NCBI GenBank assembly: GCA_900549845.1
Contig: URPT01000035.1
Coordinates: 1 to 13,086, forward strand
Direction of reading: 5' to 3'
Source of the DNA: an uncultured Veillonella sp.
GTDB taxonomy: Bacteria > Bacillota > Negativicutes > Veillonellales > Veillonellaceae
DNA length: 13,086 nucleotides
The translations under genes and the position numbers were made by a program. Numbering within the stretch: position 1 is the stretch's first letter; the number at the start of each line of letters is the position of its first letter. Under the pieces are notes generated by a model. That model did not search any database, was not told the DNA's origin, and saw nothing but the letters and a program-made list of their open reading frames with translations. Positions 1 to 6,196 of the stretch are shown here, in pieces.

Positions 1-640
1 TTTTGCCGCTAGAACGATTCCCAATATAACGAACAGGATCGATGTTTTCTTGCGTACCACCAGCTGTAACAAGTACTGTGGTACCTTCAAGTTCATTAGA
101 TTTGCACATCTGCGATTCAAGCCATTCTACAATAGCTTCAGGCTCTGGTAAACGACCCACACCTGTAACACCACAAGCAAGCCAACCTTCAGCCGGTTCC
201 ATAATATGGTACCCCAAAGCCTGTAATCCCTCTAAATTTCGTTGCGTAATAGGATTATTATACATTTCGGTATTCATAGCAGGACAAAGATATTTTGGCG
301 CCGTAGTAGCCATTATTGTTGTCGTTAGCATATCATCTGCAATACCGGCATAGATTTTGCCAATCACATTTGCTGTAGCAGGTACAACCACATATGCATC
401 TGCCCATGTTGCTAGTGCAATATGCTCCACATCCCATTGGTGTACTTGTTCAAACATGTCGATAGCTACAGGATGTCCACTAATTTCACCAAATGTAAGT
501 GGTGAAGCTATATGAGTGGCGTTTTCAGTCATAACAACCTTTACTTCAGCACCCTTTTTACGAAGTCGGCTTACTACTTCAATTGCCTTATACGCTGCAA
601 TACCTGCAGATACAGCGACAATGATATGTTTTCCGCGCAT
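1..640 (-). CDS. coaBC: Bifunctional phosphopantothenoylcysteine decarboxylase / phosphopantothenate–cysteine ligase, N-terminal part
   Basis: CoaBC makes 4'-phosphopantetheine from phosphopantothenate in two steps of cytoplasmic CoA synthesis: CTP-dependent ligation of cysteine (CoaB), then FMN-dependent decarboxylation (CoaC). The gene starts at an ATG ending at 640 and runs off the left edge, leaving 213 codons. The CoaC domain is complete. It has the active-site His at about residue 73 (VEHIALA), the PAMN motif with Asn at about 123, and the ACG substrate-flap motif with Cys at about 156 followed by GVGRLPE. CoaB begins near residue 187 (VLVTAGGT, then DPVRYIGNRSSGK), where the window ends. 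The start follows a GGAGAAG Shine-Dalgarno at 643-649. It is last in the yicC–remA–gmk–rpoZ order, as in Bacillus, but a terminator-like hairpin separates it from rpoZ. The identity is very secure; the rest of the CoaB domain is not visible. Confidence 0.97.
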   Translation of the reverse strand, partial: MRGKHIIVAVSAGIAAYKAIEVVSRLRKKGAEVKVVMTENATHIASPLTFGEISGHPVAIDMFEQVHQWDVEHIALATWADAYVVVPATANVIGKIYAGIADDMLTTTIMATTAPKYLCPAMNTEMYNNPITQRNLEGLQALGYHIMEPAEGWLACGVTGVGRLPEPEAIVEWLESQMCKSNELEGTTVLVTAGGTQENIDPVRYIGNRSSGK

Positions 641-657
641 GTTCTTCTCCTTTTAAA

Positions 658-686
658 AATTCCTTGTATCAAGGATACAAGGAATT
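658..686 (-). terminator. Intrinsic terminator-like hairpin between rpoZ and coaBC
   Basis: A perfect inverted repeat has a 10-bp core (661-670 with 674-683), extends to 13 A/T-closed pairs (658-670 with 674-686), and has a 3-nt loop. On the minus strand the core is followed by ATTTTT, which gives the U-tract of a Rho-independent terminator. The rpoZ stop codon lies 8 nt upstream of it, and the coaBC Shine-Dalgarno begins 8 nt past its far end. Core GC is moderate (4 of 10 pairs), so partial read-through into coaBC is plausible. Confidence 0.7.
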
Positions 687-694
687 GATTAATC

Positions 695-910
695 TTATTT
701 AATGCCTTCTTTTGTGCGTTTATAAGTAACTTCACCTTCGGCAATTTCATAAAATGCCAAGGATACAGGCTTGTCAGTTGCATGTGTAGATTCAGCTAAG
801 CATTGTTCGCCATCTGTTAATTCACGAGCGCGTTTAGCTGCCAATGTTACCAAAGTATATTTGCTATCAACTTGACTTTCCAATTTTTTCAATGGAGGTT
901 TTACCATCAT
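695..910 (-). CDS. rpoZ: DNA-directed RNA polymerase omega subunit
   Basis: The omega subunit (71 aa here) binds the beta' subunit and helps RNA polymerase assemble and stay intact. The signature is the N-terminal stretch PPLKKLESQVDSKYTL followed by AAKRARELTDG, which matches the conserved omega core (VDSKYxLV…AAKRAR). The C-terminal part carries the usual 'KPVSLAFYEIAEGEV' region of Firmicute omega proteins. I chose the ATG ending at 910 because a GGAGAAG Shine-Dalgarno sits at 918-924, 7 nt upstream. The open frame continues further upstream, but that extension lies inside gmk in another frame and has no family similarity. A second in-frame ATG follows at once (ending 907) and cannot be excluded as the start. 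The Shine-Dalgarno overlaps the last codons and stop of gmk, which suggests coupled translation. The gene ends with TAA just before the hairpin at 658-686. Confidence 0.93.
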   Translation of the reverse strand: MMVKPPLKKLESQVDSKYTLVTLAAKRARELTDGEQCLAESTHATDKPVSLAFYEIAEGEVTYKRTKEGIK

Positions 911-914
911 ACTA

Positions 915-1544
915 TCACTTCTCCTTAGACTCTTGATACTGTTTATAAATATATTGGATTTGCTCTTTATTACGACTAATCTTACAGGATTCTGCCCGTA
1001 AAATAGAAGCAACCTTCTCTGATGCCTCTCCGAGATCATCATTTACAACTATATAGTCATATCGATGAGCTAATGCCAATTCAGAACAAGCTAATGACAG
1101 CCGTTTATCAATAACTTCTTTCGCATCTGTACCGCGGTTATGTAAACGCTCAGATAACTCAGTTAAAGACGGTGGCACTATATAAATAAATACAGCATCA
1201 CTAAAACGTTCTTTTACTTGCATAGCACCTTGAATATCAATTTCTAACAGTACACTTTTACCTTCATCTAATAAATCCATTACATGTTGTTTTGGTGTGC
1301 CGTAGTAATTATCATACACTTTTGCATATTCTAAAAATGCATCTTCACTTAATAGAGATTCAAACTCTTCTTTTGAGCGAAAGAAATAATTGACCCCTTC
1401 CACTTCACCAACACGTGGTGCCCGTGTTGTCATAGAAACGGAATAAACTAGATTAGGCATTTCTTTTCGAATATTCGCACAAATCGTACCTTTACCTGCG
1501 CCAGATGGCCCGGATATAACGATTAATAATCCTCTGTCTGACAT
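915..1544 (-). CDS. gmk: Guanylate kinase
   Basis: Guanylate kinase phosphorylates GMP to GDP with ATP, an essential step in making GTP and dGTP in the cytoplasm. The 209-aa length is typical. The P-loop GPSGAGKGT is at residues 12-20. The GMP-binding region follows, with TTRAPRVGEVEGVNYFF (about 40-55) and the FLEYAKVYDNYYGTP segment (about 70-85). The LLEIDIQGA Walker-B-like segment is near 99, and a lid with 'RLHNRGTD' and conserved arginines follows. The ATG ending at 1544 has an AGGAG Shine-Dalgarno at 1550-1554. That Shine-Dalgarno overlaps the TAG stop of remA, so the two genes are probably translationally coupled. It ends with TGA, the only TGA stop among the complete stops in the window. 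Its neighbours remA and rpoZ are in the conserved Firmicute order. No odd residues seen. Confidence 0.98.
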   Translation of the reverse strand: MSDRGLLIVISGPSGAGKGTICANIRKEMPNLVYSVSMTTRAPRVGEVEGVNYFFRSKEEFESLLSEDAFLEYAKVYDNYYGTPKQHVMDLLDEGKSVLLEIDIQGAMQVKERFSDAVFIYIVPPSLTELSERLHNRGTDAKEVIDKRLSLACSELALAHRYDYIVVNDDLGEASEKVASILRAESCKISRNKEQIQYIYKQYQESKEK

Positions 1545-1552
1545 ATGTACTC

Positions 1553-1822
1553 CTATGATTCTACTGTATCTTCGTCTACATCATATTGCACAAGTCGATG
1601 TGCTACGGTTTCTGGTTGAATTGCAGATAATACAATTTGACCACTATCCATAACTAATACAGCACGAGTCTTACGACCATATGTAGCATCAATGAGCAGG
1701 CCCTTATCACGTGCATCTTGAACCATACGTTTAATTGGTGCAGATTCAGGACTAATGATAGCCATAACACGGTTAGCAGATACCATATTACCAAAGCCTA
1801 TATTCAATAATTGAATACTCAT
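1553..1822 (-). CDS. remA: RemA/DUF370 family DNA-binding regulator
   Basis: This 89-aa protein matches RemA (YlzA) of Bacillus subtilis, a small DNA-binding protein that activates extracellular-matrix and osmoprotection genes and forms ring-like oligomers. The diagnostic sequence is nearly continuous: NIGFGNMVSANR at about residues 7-18, SPESAPIKR (24-32), DARDKGLLIDATYGRKTRAV (36-55) and SAIQPETVAHRL (66-77). Arg18 is conserved. The Arg-Arg pair I remember at positions 50-51 in Bacillus is Arg-Lys here. The start at 1822 follows a GGAGG at 1830-1834 with 7-nt spacing. The gene lies between yicC and gmk as in Bacillus. It ends with TAG, whose AG is part of the gmk Shine-Dalgarno. Family membership is secure; a matrix role in this organism is only an inference. 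Confidence 0.93.
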   Translation of the reverse strand: MSIQLLNIGFGNMVSANRVMAIISPESAPIKRMVQDARDKGLLIDATYGRKTRAVLVMDSGQIVLSAIQPETVAHRLVQYDVDEDTVES

Positions 1823-1836
1823 TTATGGACCTCCTA

Positions 1837-2718
1837 TTACTCTACATTCTGTACTTGTTCTCTAATTTTTTCTAACTCACATTTAAGTTGAACCACAAAC
1901 TCTGTAATACTTGAATCCATAGCTTTGGAACCAATTGTATTCACTTCACGATTCATTTCTTGCAAAATAAAATCCACCTTACGACCGATGGAATTCTCAT
2001 CTACAAGTGTGTTTTTTAATTGTACCACATGTGAGGTAAATCGGACAATCTCTTCCGTAATATCAGTCTTATCAGCTAGTAAAGCTATTTCCTGCAAAAA
2101 ACGATCTTCACTTATACTCGCTTCCAAAGAAACTAAGTACTCTTGAATTTTACCTTTTATATGCTCGCGATACGCTTCTACGGCTCCCGCCTTATTCTCA
2201 TCAATATGTTTGATGACATTTTCTAAGGTAGAGATACGTGATAATAAATCTTGTTCAATATGTTTACCTTCTACCGTACGCATTGCTATTAGAGCATCTA
2301 ATGCTTGAGTTGTAGATTCTTTTACTATTTCTGAAAGCACATCTTCTGCAATCGGTGTATCTTGTTGTTGAATCCATTCATTAGAAATAGAGTTGACCGC
2401 TTGCAAAGGAACCTTTTTAGGGTCATCATAAAACTCTTCTTGAACAAGTAATTCTTGTATCTGCTTTCTCAACACACTATTTATTGTAAAGGTCTTAGGT
2501 CTCTCTCCCGCATCCTGAATAGAAATAGATACTTCAACTTTACCGCGGGTAATTCGATCTTGTACTAATCCGCGAATAATGGTTTCAAAAGGGTTTATTT
2601 GCTTTGGACTACGTATAAATAAATCAAGAAATCGCGCATTTACGGACTTTATTTCTACCGTGCAGGTAATGCCATCTTTGGTTGCCGTGCCAGAACCAAA
2701 ACCGGTCATACTTTTCAT
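1837..2718 (-). CDS. yicC: YicC/YloC family endoribonuclease
   Basis: YicC-family proteins are Mn-dependent endoribonucleases implicated in RNA and sRNA turnover. This one has 293 aa, the usual length. The N-terminus begins MKSMTGFGSG, the family hallmark, followed by 'VEIKSVNARFLDL' at about residues 21-33 and a 'RGLVQDRITRGKVEVSI' segment near 49-65. The C-terminal DUF1732 signature is clear: KVDFILQEMNREVNTIGSKA at about 247-266. The middle (about 150-220) is rich in Glu, Lys and Ile and is predicted helical. The start at 2718 has a strong AAGGAGG Shine-Dalgarno at 2726-2732 with 7-nt spacing. It is the first gene of the operon continuing into remA, gmk and rpoZ, and it is divergent from rqcH. 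Function is taken from the family; the cognate RNAs are unknown. Confidence 0.95.
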   Translation of the reverse strand: MKSMTGFGSGTATKDGITCTVEIKSVNARFLDLFIRSPKQINPFETIIRGLVQDRITRGKVEVSISIQDAGERPKTFTINSVLRKQIQELLVQEEFYDDPKKVPLQAVNSISNEWIQQQDTPIAEDVLSEIVKESTTQALDALIAMRTVEGKHIEQDLLSRISTLENVIKHIDENKAGAVEAYREHIKGKIQEYLVSLEASISEDRFLQEIALLADKTDITEEIVRFTSHVVQLKNTLVDENSIGRKVDFILQEMNREVNTIGSKAMDSSITEFVVQLKCELEKIREQVQNVE

Positions 2719-2745
2719 GTGATATCCTCCTTAGCAGTTTTTATT

Positions 2746-2776
2746 ATTGTACCACGAATTATACATTCCGTGTTTA
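2746..2776 (-). promoter_or_regulatory. Candidate promoter of the yicC–remA–gmk–rpoZ operon
   Basis: On the minus strand an extended -10 element, TG-G-TACAAT, occupies 2754-2746. A -35-like TAAACA (2776-2771, 4 of 6 matches to TTGACA) lies 19 bp upstream. Transcription would begin near 2739, giving a leader of about 20 nt before the yicC ATG that includes its Shine-Dalgarno. A second -10-like TATAAT at 2763-2758 is an alternative. An imperfect 20-bp dyad (2753-2772) fills the spacer. The call rests on consensus matching only. Confidence 0.45.
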
Positions 2777-2801
2777 AATACTAAGAATTATATGTACATT
2801 A

Positions 2802-2810
2802 TGTTATACT
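2802..2810 (+). promoter_or_regulatory. Candidate extended -10 promoter of rqcH
   Basis: TG-T-TATACT at 2802-2810 matches an extended -10 element, with 5 of 6 in the hexamer. No good -35 stands 16-18 bp upstream, which is common for extended -10 promoters. Transcription would begin near 2817, leaving about 29 nt before the rqcH ATG. A second TATACT at 2815-2820 is an alternative -10. Confidence 0.45.
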
Positions 2811-2845
2811 AAACTATACTTCTAAATAAAATTGAAAGGAGTACT

Positions 2846-4561
2846 ATGAATTTAGACGGACTTACCATGTCTGTTCTCGCTAAAGAATTAAACGAGCGAT
2901 TACAAACAGGTCAAATACAAAAATTATATCAAATAGATAAAACTACATTACTATTTAAAATTCGAGCCCTTAATGAAGATCAAAACTTGATCATCACCGT
3001 AGGTGCTACACCAGCTATGTATCTTAGCAAGCCACTGCAAGATTTACCGAAAGAGCCAAGTTCTCTTTGTATGTTCTTACGTAAACATATTGAAGGTAGC
3101 CGCATTGTAAAGCTAGAACAAATTAATGGTGACCGAATCATGTGCATCCAAACGGATAAACTTGAAATGGACGGTTCCATTACGAGTACATATATTTATG
3201 TTGAATTAATGGGCAAATATTCTAACTGTATCTTTGTACAAGACGGAGTCATCTTGGAATCTTTAATTCATGTGTCTCCACTGATGAACCGAGAGCGTTC
3301 TATTAGCCCTAAACTTCAATACGATCTACCACCAAATGCTAATCGCGTAAGTTTAATGGACTTTGATAATAATGAAATAAAAAATCTACTTACTTCCTTT
3401 GGTAATGGCTCTGTGCAGCAATCTATTCGAGCTATCTTTAACGGTTTTGGTAAACCTTTATTAGATGAAGTATTATGGACTTCCAATCTAAATGGTGATG
3501 AATCTATAACTGATTTAAGTCCAGACCAATTAGATACATTAGCCAAGGCATTATATGAGCTAAAAGCAAAACTCCAAGACAGTCATGGCTTATTTACTTT
3601 AATCAATGATAATAATAAAAAGGCTCACGCAACCTTTACATTACACAACTATAAAGTACTTAAAGAATATAATACAATTTCAGAAGCTCTAGAAGAATCG
3701 ATTCACAATACAAAATCAATTCACACTGCTGATAAAGAATTAGAAAAGATCTTAACAGCGGCTATCAAGAAAGAAGAAATCCGTCATCAAAAAATCAAAG
3801 ATGAATTAGATGACACCAATAAAATGGATACCTATAAACTATATGGCGATATCTTAATGATTAATGCCCACTTACAGGTACAATATGAACCTTCTATCCA
3901 ATTACCAAATCTTCTTTCTGAAGAAGGAGAGTTATTGACTATCCCCTTAAAGCCAAATCTTACGATTGTAGAAAACGGTCAATGGTATTACAAACTCTAT
4001 ACGAAATTGAAAAATCGTATGGTTAGCGGCGAATATCAACTTAATGCTAGTACTACAAAACTGGAATATCTCAAATCGATTTTATATAGTATTTCATTAG
4101 CTACTACCCGTGAAAGCCTAGAGGAAATTCGTAAAGAGTGTATGGATGCAGGTATTATAAAAAAATCTAAAAAGCCCCTATCTTACAAGCTAGGCAAATC
4201 CAATTACATTCATTTAACCATTGATGAAGGCGAAATATTTATTGGTCGTAACAATCAACAAAACGAATATTTAACCCATCGGTTTGCAAAACCAACCGAT
4301 ATTTGGTTCCATACACAAGATATTCAAGGTTCTCACCTCATATTAAGACTCAATGTAGAGCCTGATGACATGATTTTATCAAAGGTTGCTCAATATGCAG
4401 CATATTTTAGTAAGGCTCGCGAGACTAGTAAGGTGCCTGTAGACTATACATATATTAAAAATATCAAAAAACCACCTGGGTCTCCTCTTGGATTTGTTAT
4501 CTTTAATACTCATCAAACAATGATTGTAGAGCCTAAAAAACCCGATAATTATACTGAATAA
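2846..4561 (+). CDS. rqcH: RqcH (Rqc2/NEMF family, NFACT protein) ribosome quality-control factor
   Basis: RqcH binds split 50S subunits carrying stalled peptidyl-tRNA and directs addition of C-terminal alanine tails that mark the nascent chain for proteolysis. Older annotations call the family fibronectin-binding protein. All NFACT parts are present in 571 aa. NFACT-N spans about residues 1-180, with FLRKHIEGSRI at 77-87 and the conserved Asp-Arg pair at 96-97 (GDRIM) that corresponds to residues essential in Bacillus RqcH. A helical middle follows, with coiled coil around 275-325. The NFACT-R domain is at about 450-565, with GRNNQQNEYLT (467-477), DIWFHTQDIQGSHLILR (485-501) and 'VDYTYIKNIKKPPGS'. 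The start has an AAAGGAG Shine-Dalgarno at 2835-2841. It is the only plus-strand gene here, a single-gene unit divergent from yicC and ending in the bidirectional terminator at 4562-4595. The catalytic Asp-Arg argues that it is active. Confidence 0.95.
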   Translation: MNLDGLTMSVLAKELNERLQTGQIQKLYQIDKTTLLFKIRALNEDQNLIITVGATPAMYLSKPLQDLPKEPSSLCMFLRKHIEGSRIVKLEQINGDRIMCIQTDKLEMDGSITSTYIYVELMGKYSNCIFVQDGVILESLIHVSPLMNRERSISPKLQYDLPPNANRVSLMDFDNNEIKNLLTSFGNGSVQQSIRAIFNGFGKPLLDEVLWTSNLNGDESITDLSPDQLDTLAKALYELKAKLQDSHGLFTLINDNNKKAHATFTLHNYKVLKEYNTISEALEESIHNTKSIHTADKELEKILTAAIKKEEIRHQKIKDELDDTNKMDTYKLYGDILMINAHLQVQYEPSIQLPNLLSEEGELLTIPLKPNLTIVENGQWYYKLYTKLKNRMVSGEYQLNASTTKLEYLKSILYSISLATTRESLEEIRKECMDAGIIKKSKKPLSYKLGKSNYIHLTIDEGEIFIGRNNQQNEYLTHRFAKPTDIWFHTQDIQGSHLILRLNVEPDDMILSKVAQYAAYFSKARETSKVPVDYTYIKNIKKPPGSPLGFVIFNTHQTMIVEPKKPDNYTE

Positions 4562-4595
4562 AAAAAGAAGCGAAGGAAACCCTTCGCTTCTTTTT
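4562..4595. terminator. Bidirectional intrinsic terminator between convergent genes
   Basis: A perfect 15-bp stem (4562-4576 with 4581-4595) closes an AAAC loop. The GC-rich core GCGAAGG is flanked by an A-tract on the left and a T-tract on the right, so it can end transcription from both sides. It begins one base after the TAA of rqcH on the plus strand and 7 nt beyond the TAA of the minus-strand coiled-coil gene. This is the strongest terminator in the window. Confidence 0.93.
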
Positions 4596-4602
4596 ATTTA
4601 TA

Positions 4603-5070
4603 TTATTGGTTTTCTTCTGTACGTTGTTCAGTTTGTTTCAAACTTTCACGATTTTGACGTAAGCTTTCCAATGTTTTCTCTAAGTTGTTTTCCACATATT
4701 TAAGAACATCACCAGCATATTGAATAGAGCTAGATTTCAATTCTTCAGAGGATTGGTTAGCTGCATTGATAATTTGATTGGCTTGTTCTTGCGCTTGTTT
4801 TACAAGTTCGCTTTCAGCAGTTAATTTAGCAATGTAGTCTTTTGCTTGATCAATTAAAGTTTCAGCTTGACGTTGAGCATCAGCTAATACTTTATCTTTA
4901 TCAGCTACAATACGACGAGACTCTTCAAGTTCCAATGGTAAGGACTCTTGAATAGAATCAATAATACGCATAATTTCGTCTTCCTCAACCATACGTTTTG
5001 TAGTCATAGGAATACGGCTGCTAGATTCAATAAGAACCTCTAAATCTTCTAATAATTTTTCTGTTTTCAT
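4603..5070 (-). CDS. Coiled-coil protein of unknown function encoded downstream of coaD
   Basis: I do not recognise a characterised function. The 155-aa product has no signal peptide or membrane segment. After about 20 residues comes a motif, 'RIPMTTKRMVEEDEIMRIID' (19-38), then 'SLPLELEESRRIVADKD'. A long highly charged helix (about 45-110) follows, rich in Ala, Glu, Gln and Lys, and then a second predicted coiled coil (about 125-150). The helix resembles the stalk of F-type ATP synthase subunit b or DivIVA-like proteins at low complexity, so automatic names such as 'ATPase' would be weak. Proteins of similar size and pattern follow coaD in other Clostridia-like genomes, as far as I recall. 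I chose the ATG ending at 5070 because AGGGGTG at 5077-5083 is a well-spaced Shine-Dalgarno; the upstream in-frame GTG (5077-5079) is part of that site. It is the last gene of the rsmD–coaD operon, before the terminator. Confidence 0.85.
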   Translation of the reverse strand: MKTEKLLEDLEVLIESSSRIPMTTKRMVEEDEIMRIIDSIQESLPLELEESRRIVADKDKVLADAQRQAETLIDQAKDYIAKLTAESELVKQAQEQANQIINAANQSSEELKSSSIQYAGDVLKYVENNLEKTLESLRQNRESLKQTEQRTEENQ

Positions 5071-5076
5071 ACAATT

Positions 5077-5083
5077 CACCCCT
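5077..5083 (-). promoter_or_regulatory. Ribosome binding site deciding the coiled-coil gene start
   Basis: AGGGGTG lies 6 nt before the ATG ending at 5070. Its first two bases are the AG of the coaD TAG stop, and it contains the GTG that could be mistaken for a longer start. Reinitiation of ribosomes finishing coaD is likely. Confidence 0.7.
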
Positions 5084-5573
5084 ATTTATTATGGACCGTA
5101 TTAAAGCGTTCTTCAAGTTTTTCCTTAACATCATCCGGAACTAACCCATCTAGCTTACCGCCAAATTTTGCAAGTTCACGAATACCTGTGGAGCTGACGA
5201 AAGAGTATTTATTATTAGTCATAATAAATACAGTTTCAATATCATCATCCAAATATTTTGCAAACAAAGCACGTTGAAATTCATATTCAAAGTCGCTTAA
5301 CGCGCGCAAACCACGAATGATTATAGTAGCATTCTTAGATTTAACATATTCGTTAAGCAAACCGCCTGTACAATCAATCTCAACATTAGGAATATGTTTG
5401 ACAGAATTTCGAATCATCTCAACCCGTTCTTCCATGGTAAACAAGGAATTTTTATTCGGATTAGAGCTAACAGCAATGATTAATTTATCAACTAATCGAC
5501 TGCCGCGTTCAAAAATATCAACATGTCCATTTGTAACTGGGTCAAAACTACCCGGACACACACCTATACGCAC
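5082..5573 (-). CDS. coaD: Phosphopantetheine adenylyltransferase (PPAT)
   Basis: CoaD transfers AMP from ATP to 4'-phosphopantetheine, giving dephospho-CoA, the penultimate step of CoA synthesis. The 163-aa length is standard. The nucleotidyltransferase signature GSFDPVTNGH is at residues 8-17, including the T/HxGH-type motif. Substrate-binding 'NPNKNSLFTMEERVEMI' is at 38-54, RGLRALSDFEYE at 87-98, and the C-terminal SSTGIR motif (ISSTxxR type) at 127-132. Translation starts at GTG (5571-5573), with AAAGGAG at 5582-5588, 8 nt upstream inside the end of rsmD. The gap to rsmD is only 4 nt. The stop is TAG, shared with the Shine-Dalgarno of the next gene. The rsmD–coaD order is widely conserved in Firmicutes. 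CoaBC, earlier in the same pathway, is encoded at the left edge. Confidence 0.98.
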   Translation of the reverse strand: MRIGVCPGSFDPVTNGHVDIFERGSRLVDKLIIAVSSNPNKNSLFTMEERVEMIRNSVKHIPNVEIDCTGGLLNEYVKSKNATIIIRGLRALSDFEYEFQRALFAKYLDDDIETVFIMTNNKYSFVSSTGIRELAKFGGKLDGLVPDDVKEKLEERFNTVHNK

Positions 5574-5577
5574 AGGT

Positions 5578-6129
5578 TTAGCTCCTTTCAGCTATGTTTA
5601 CAAAATAGGAAACCATCGTATAACCAAATTTCTGTTCTTTTATACATTCCCATGATTGAGGCAAGGTAAATGCCTCATCCTTGTGGTGTTCTAATAGTAA
5701 AACACCGTCAGGCTTTAATAAATCATAGGTCACAACCAAATCTATGGTGTCTTGTATAAATCCATTTTCATATGGTGGATCAGAAAAAATATAATCGAAC
5801 TGTTGTCCCATTATATAGTTTTTTAATTGTGAAAGTTTCCTCGGAATGATTTCTAACCGATCTTCCACATGACAGTGTTTAGCATTCTCTAAAATCAATT
5901 TTCCTGTTTTAAAGTCTACCGCTACTGCATGTGCTGCACCACGACTTAAGGCTTCAATAGCTACTGCACCTGTACCAGAAAATATATCTAATACATGAGT
6001 ACCAAATATACCTCTATTAGATAATACATTAAACACACTTTCACGAACACGATCAAGTGTAGGTCTAGTATCTACCCCTTTAGGTGCTTTTATAGTATGT
6101 CCCTTTGCAGTTCCGCCAATAATTCGCAT
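5578..6129 (-). CDS. rsmD: 16S rRNA (guanine(966)-N(2))-methyltransferase
   Basis: RsmD uses S-adenosylmethionine to methylate N2 of G966 of 16S rRNA in the small-subunit head near the P site. At 183 aa it has the usual length. The N-terminus MRIIGGTAKGHTIKAP leads to the RsmD hallmark 'TRPTLDRVRESVFNVL' at 21-36. The SAM-binding motif I VLDIFSGTG is at 46-54, and the catalytic DPPY motif of N2-guanine methyltransferases is at 117-120. A GAGGG Shine-Dalgarno precedes the ATG at 6129. It begins the rsmD–coaD–coiled-coil operon, with a candidate promoter in the 67-bp gap after gpsA, so this operon may be transcribed independently of der–plsY–gpsA or by read-through. Confidence 0.97.
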   Translation of the reverse strand: MRIIGGTAKGHTIKAPKGVDTRPTLDRVRESVFNVLSNRGIFGTHVLDIFSGTGAVAIEALSRGAAHAVAVDFKTGKLILENAKHCHVEDRLEIIPRKLSQLKNYIMGQQFDYIFSDPPYENGFIQDTIDLVVTYDLLKPDGVLLLEHHKDEAFTLPQSWECIKEQKFGYTMVSYFVNIAERS

Positions 6130-6156
6130 ACAACCCTCACAAGATTATACTCATTA

Positions 6157-6185
6157 ATTATAGTATATAAATAACCAAATTAAAA
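6157..6185 (-). promoter_or_regulatory. Candidate promoter of rsmD–coaD operon
   Basis: A perfect -10 TATAAT (6162-6157, minus strand) has a weak -35-like TTTTAA (6185-6180) at 17-bp spacing. The predicted start near 6150 gives a leader of about 21 nt containing the rsmD Shine-Dalgarno. The gap is very AT-rich, so chance matches are likely. A weak 7-bp hairpin (6184-6190 with 6201-6207) followed by a T-rich stretch sits at the end of gpsA and may slightly reduce read-through. Confidence 0.35.
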
Positions 6186-6196
6186 GTATCTTTTAT

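Noticed and set aside
720..760. Promoter for coaBC within rpoZ
   Set aside because: The best -10-like TATAAA has a -35-like TTGCCG only 14 bp away, too close for sigma-A recognition.
911..1042. N-terminal extension of the rpoZ frame into gmk
   Set aside because: The extra 44 residues have no omega similarity and lie inside gmk; the ATG at 910 has a well-placed GGAGAAG site.
5071..5079. GTG start three codons upstream for the coiled-coil gene
   Set aside because: The GTG is inside the AGGGGTG Shine-Dalgarno of the ATG ending at 5070 and has no ribosome site of its own.
6144..6149. Second TATAAT near rsmD as a -10 element
   Set aside because: Transcription would start about 9 nt before the ATG, inside or after the Shine-Dalgarno; the TATAAT at 6157-6162 fits better.
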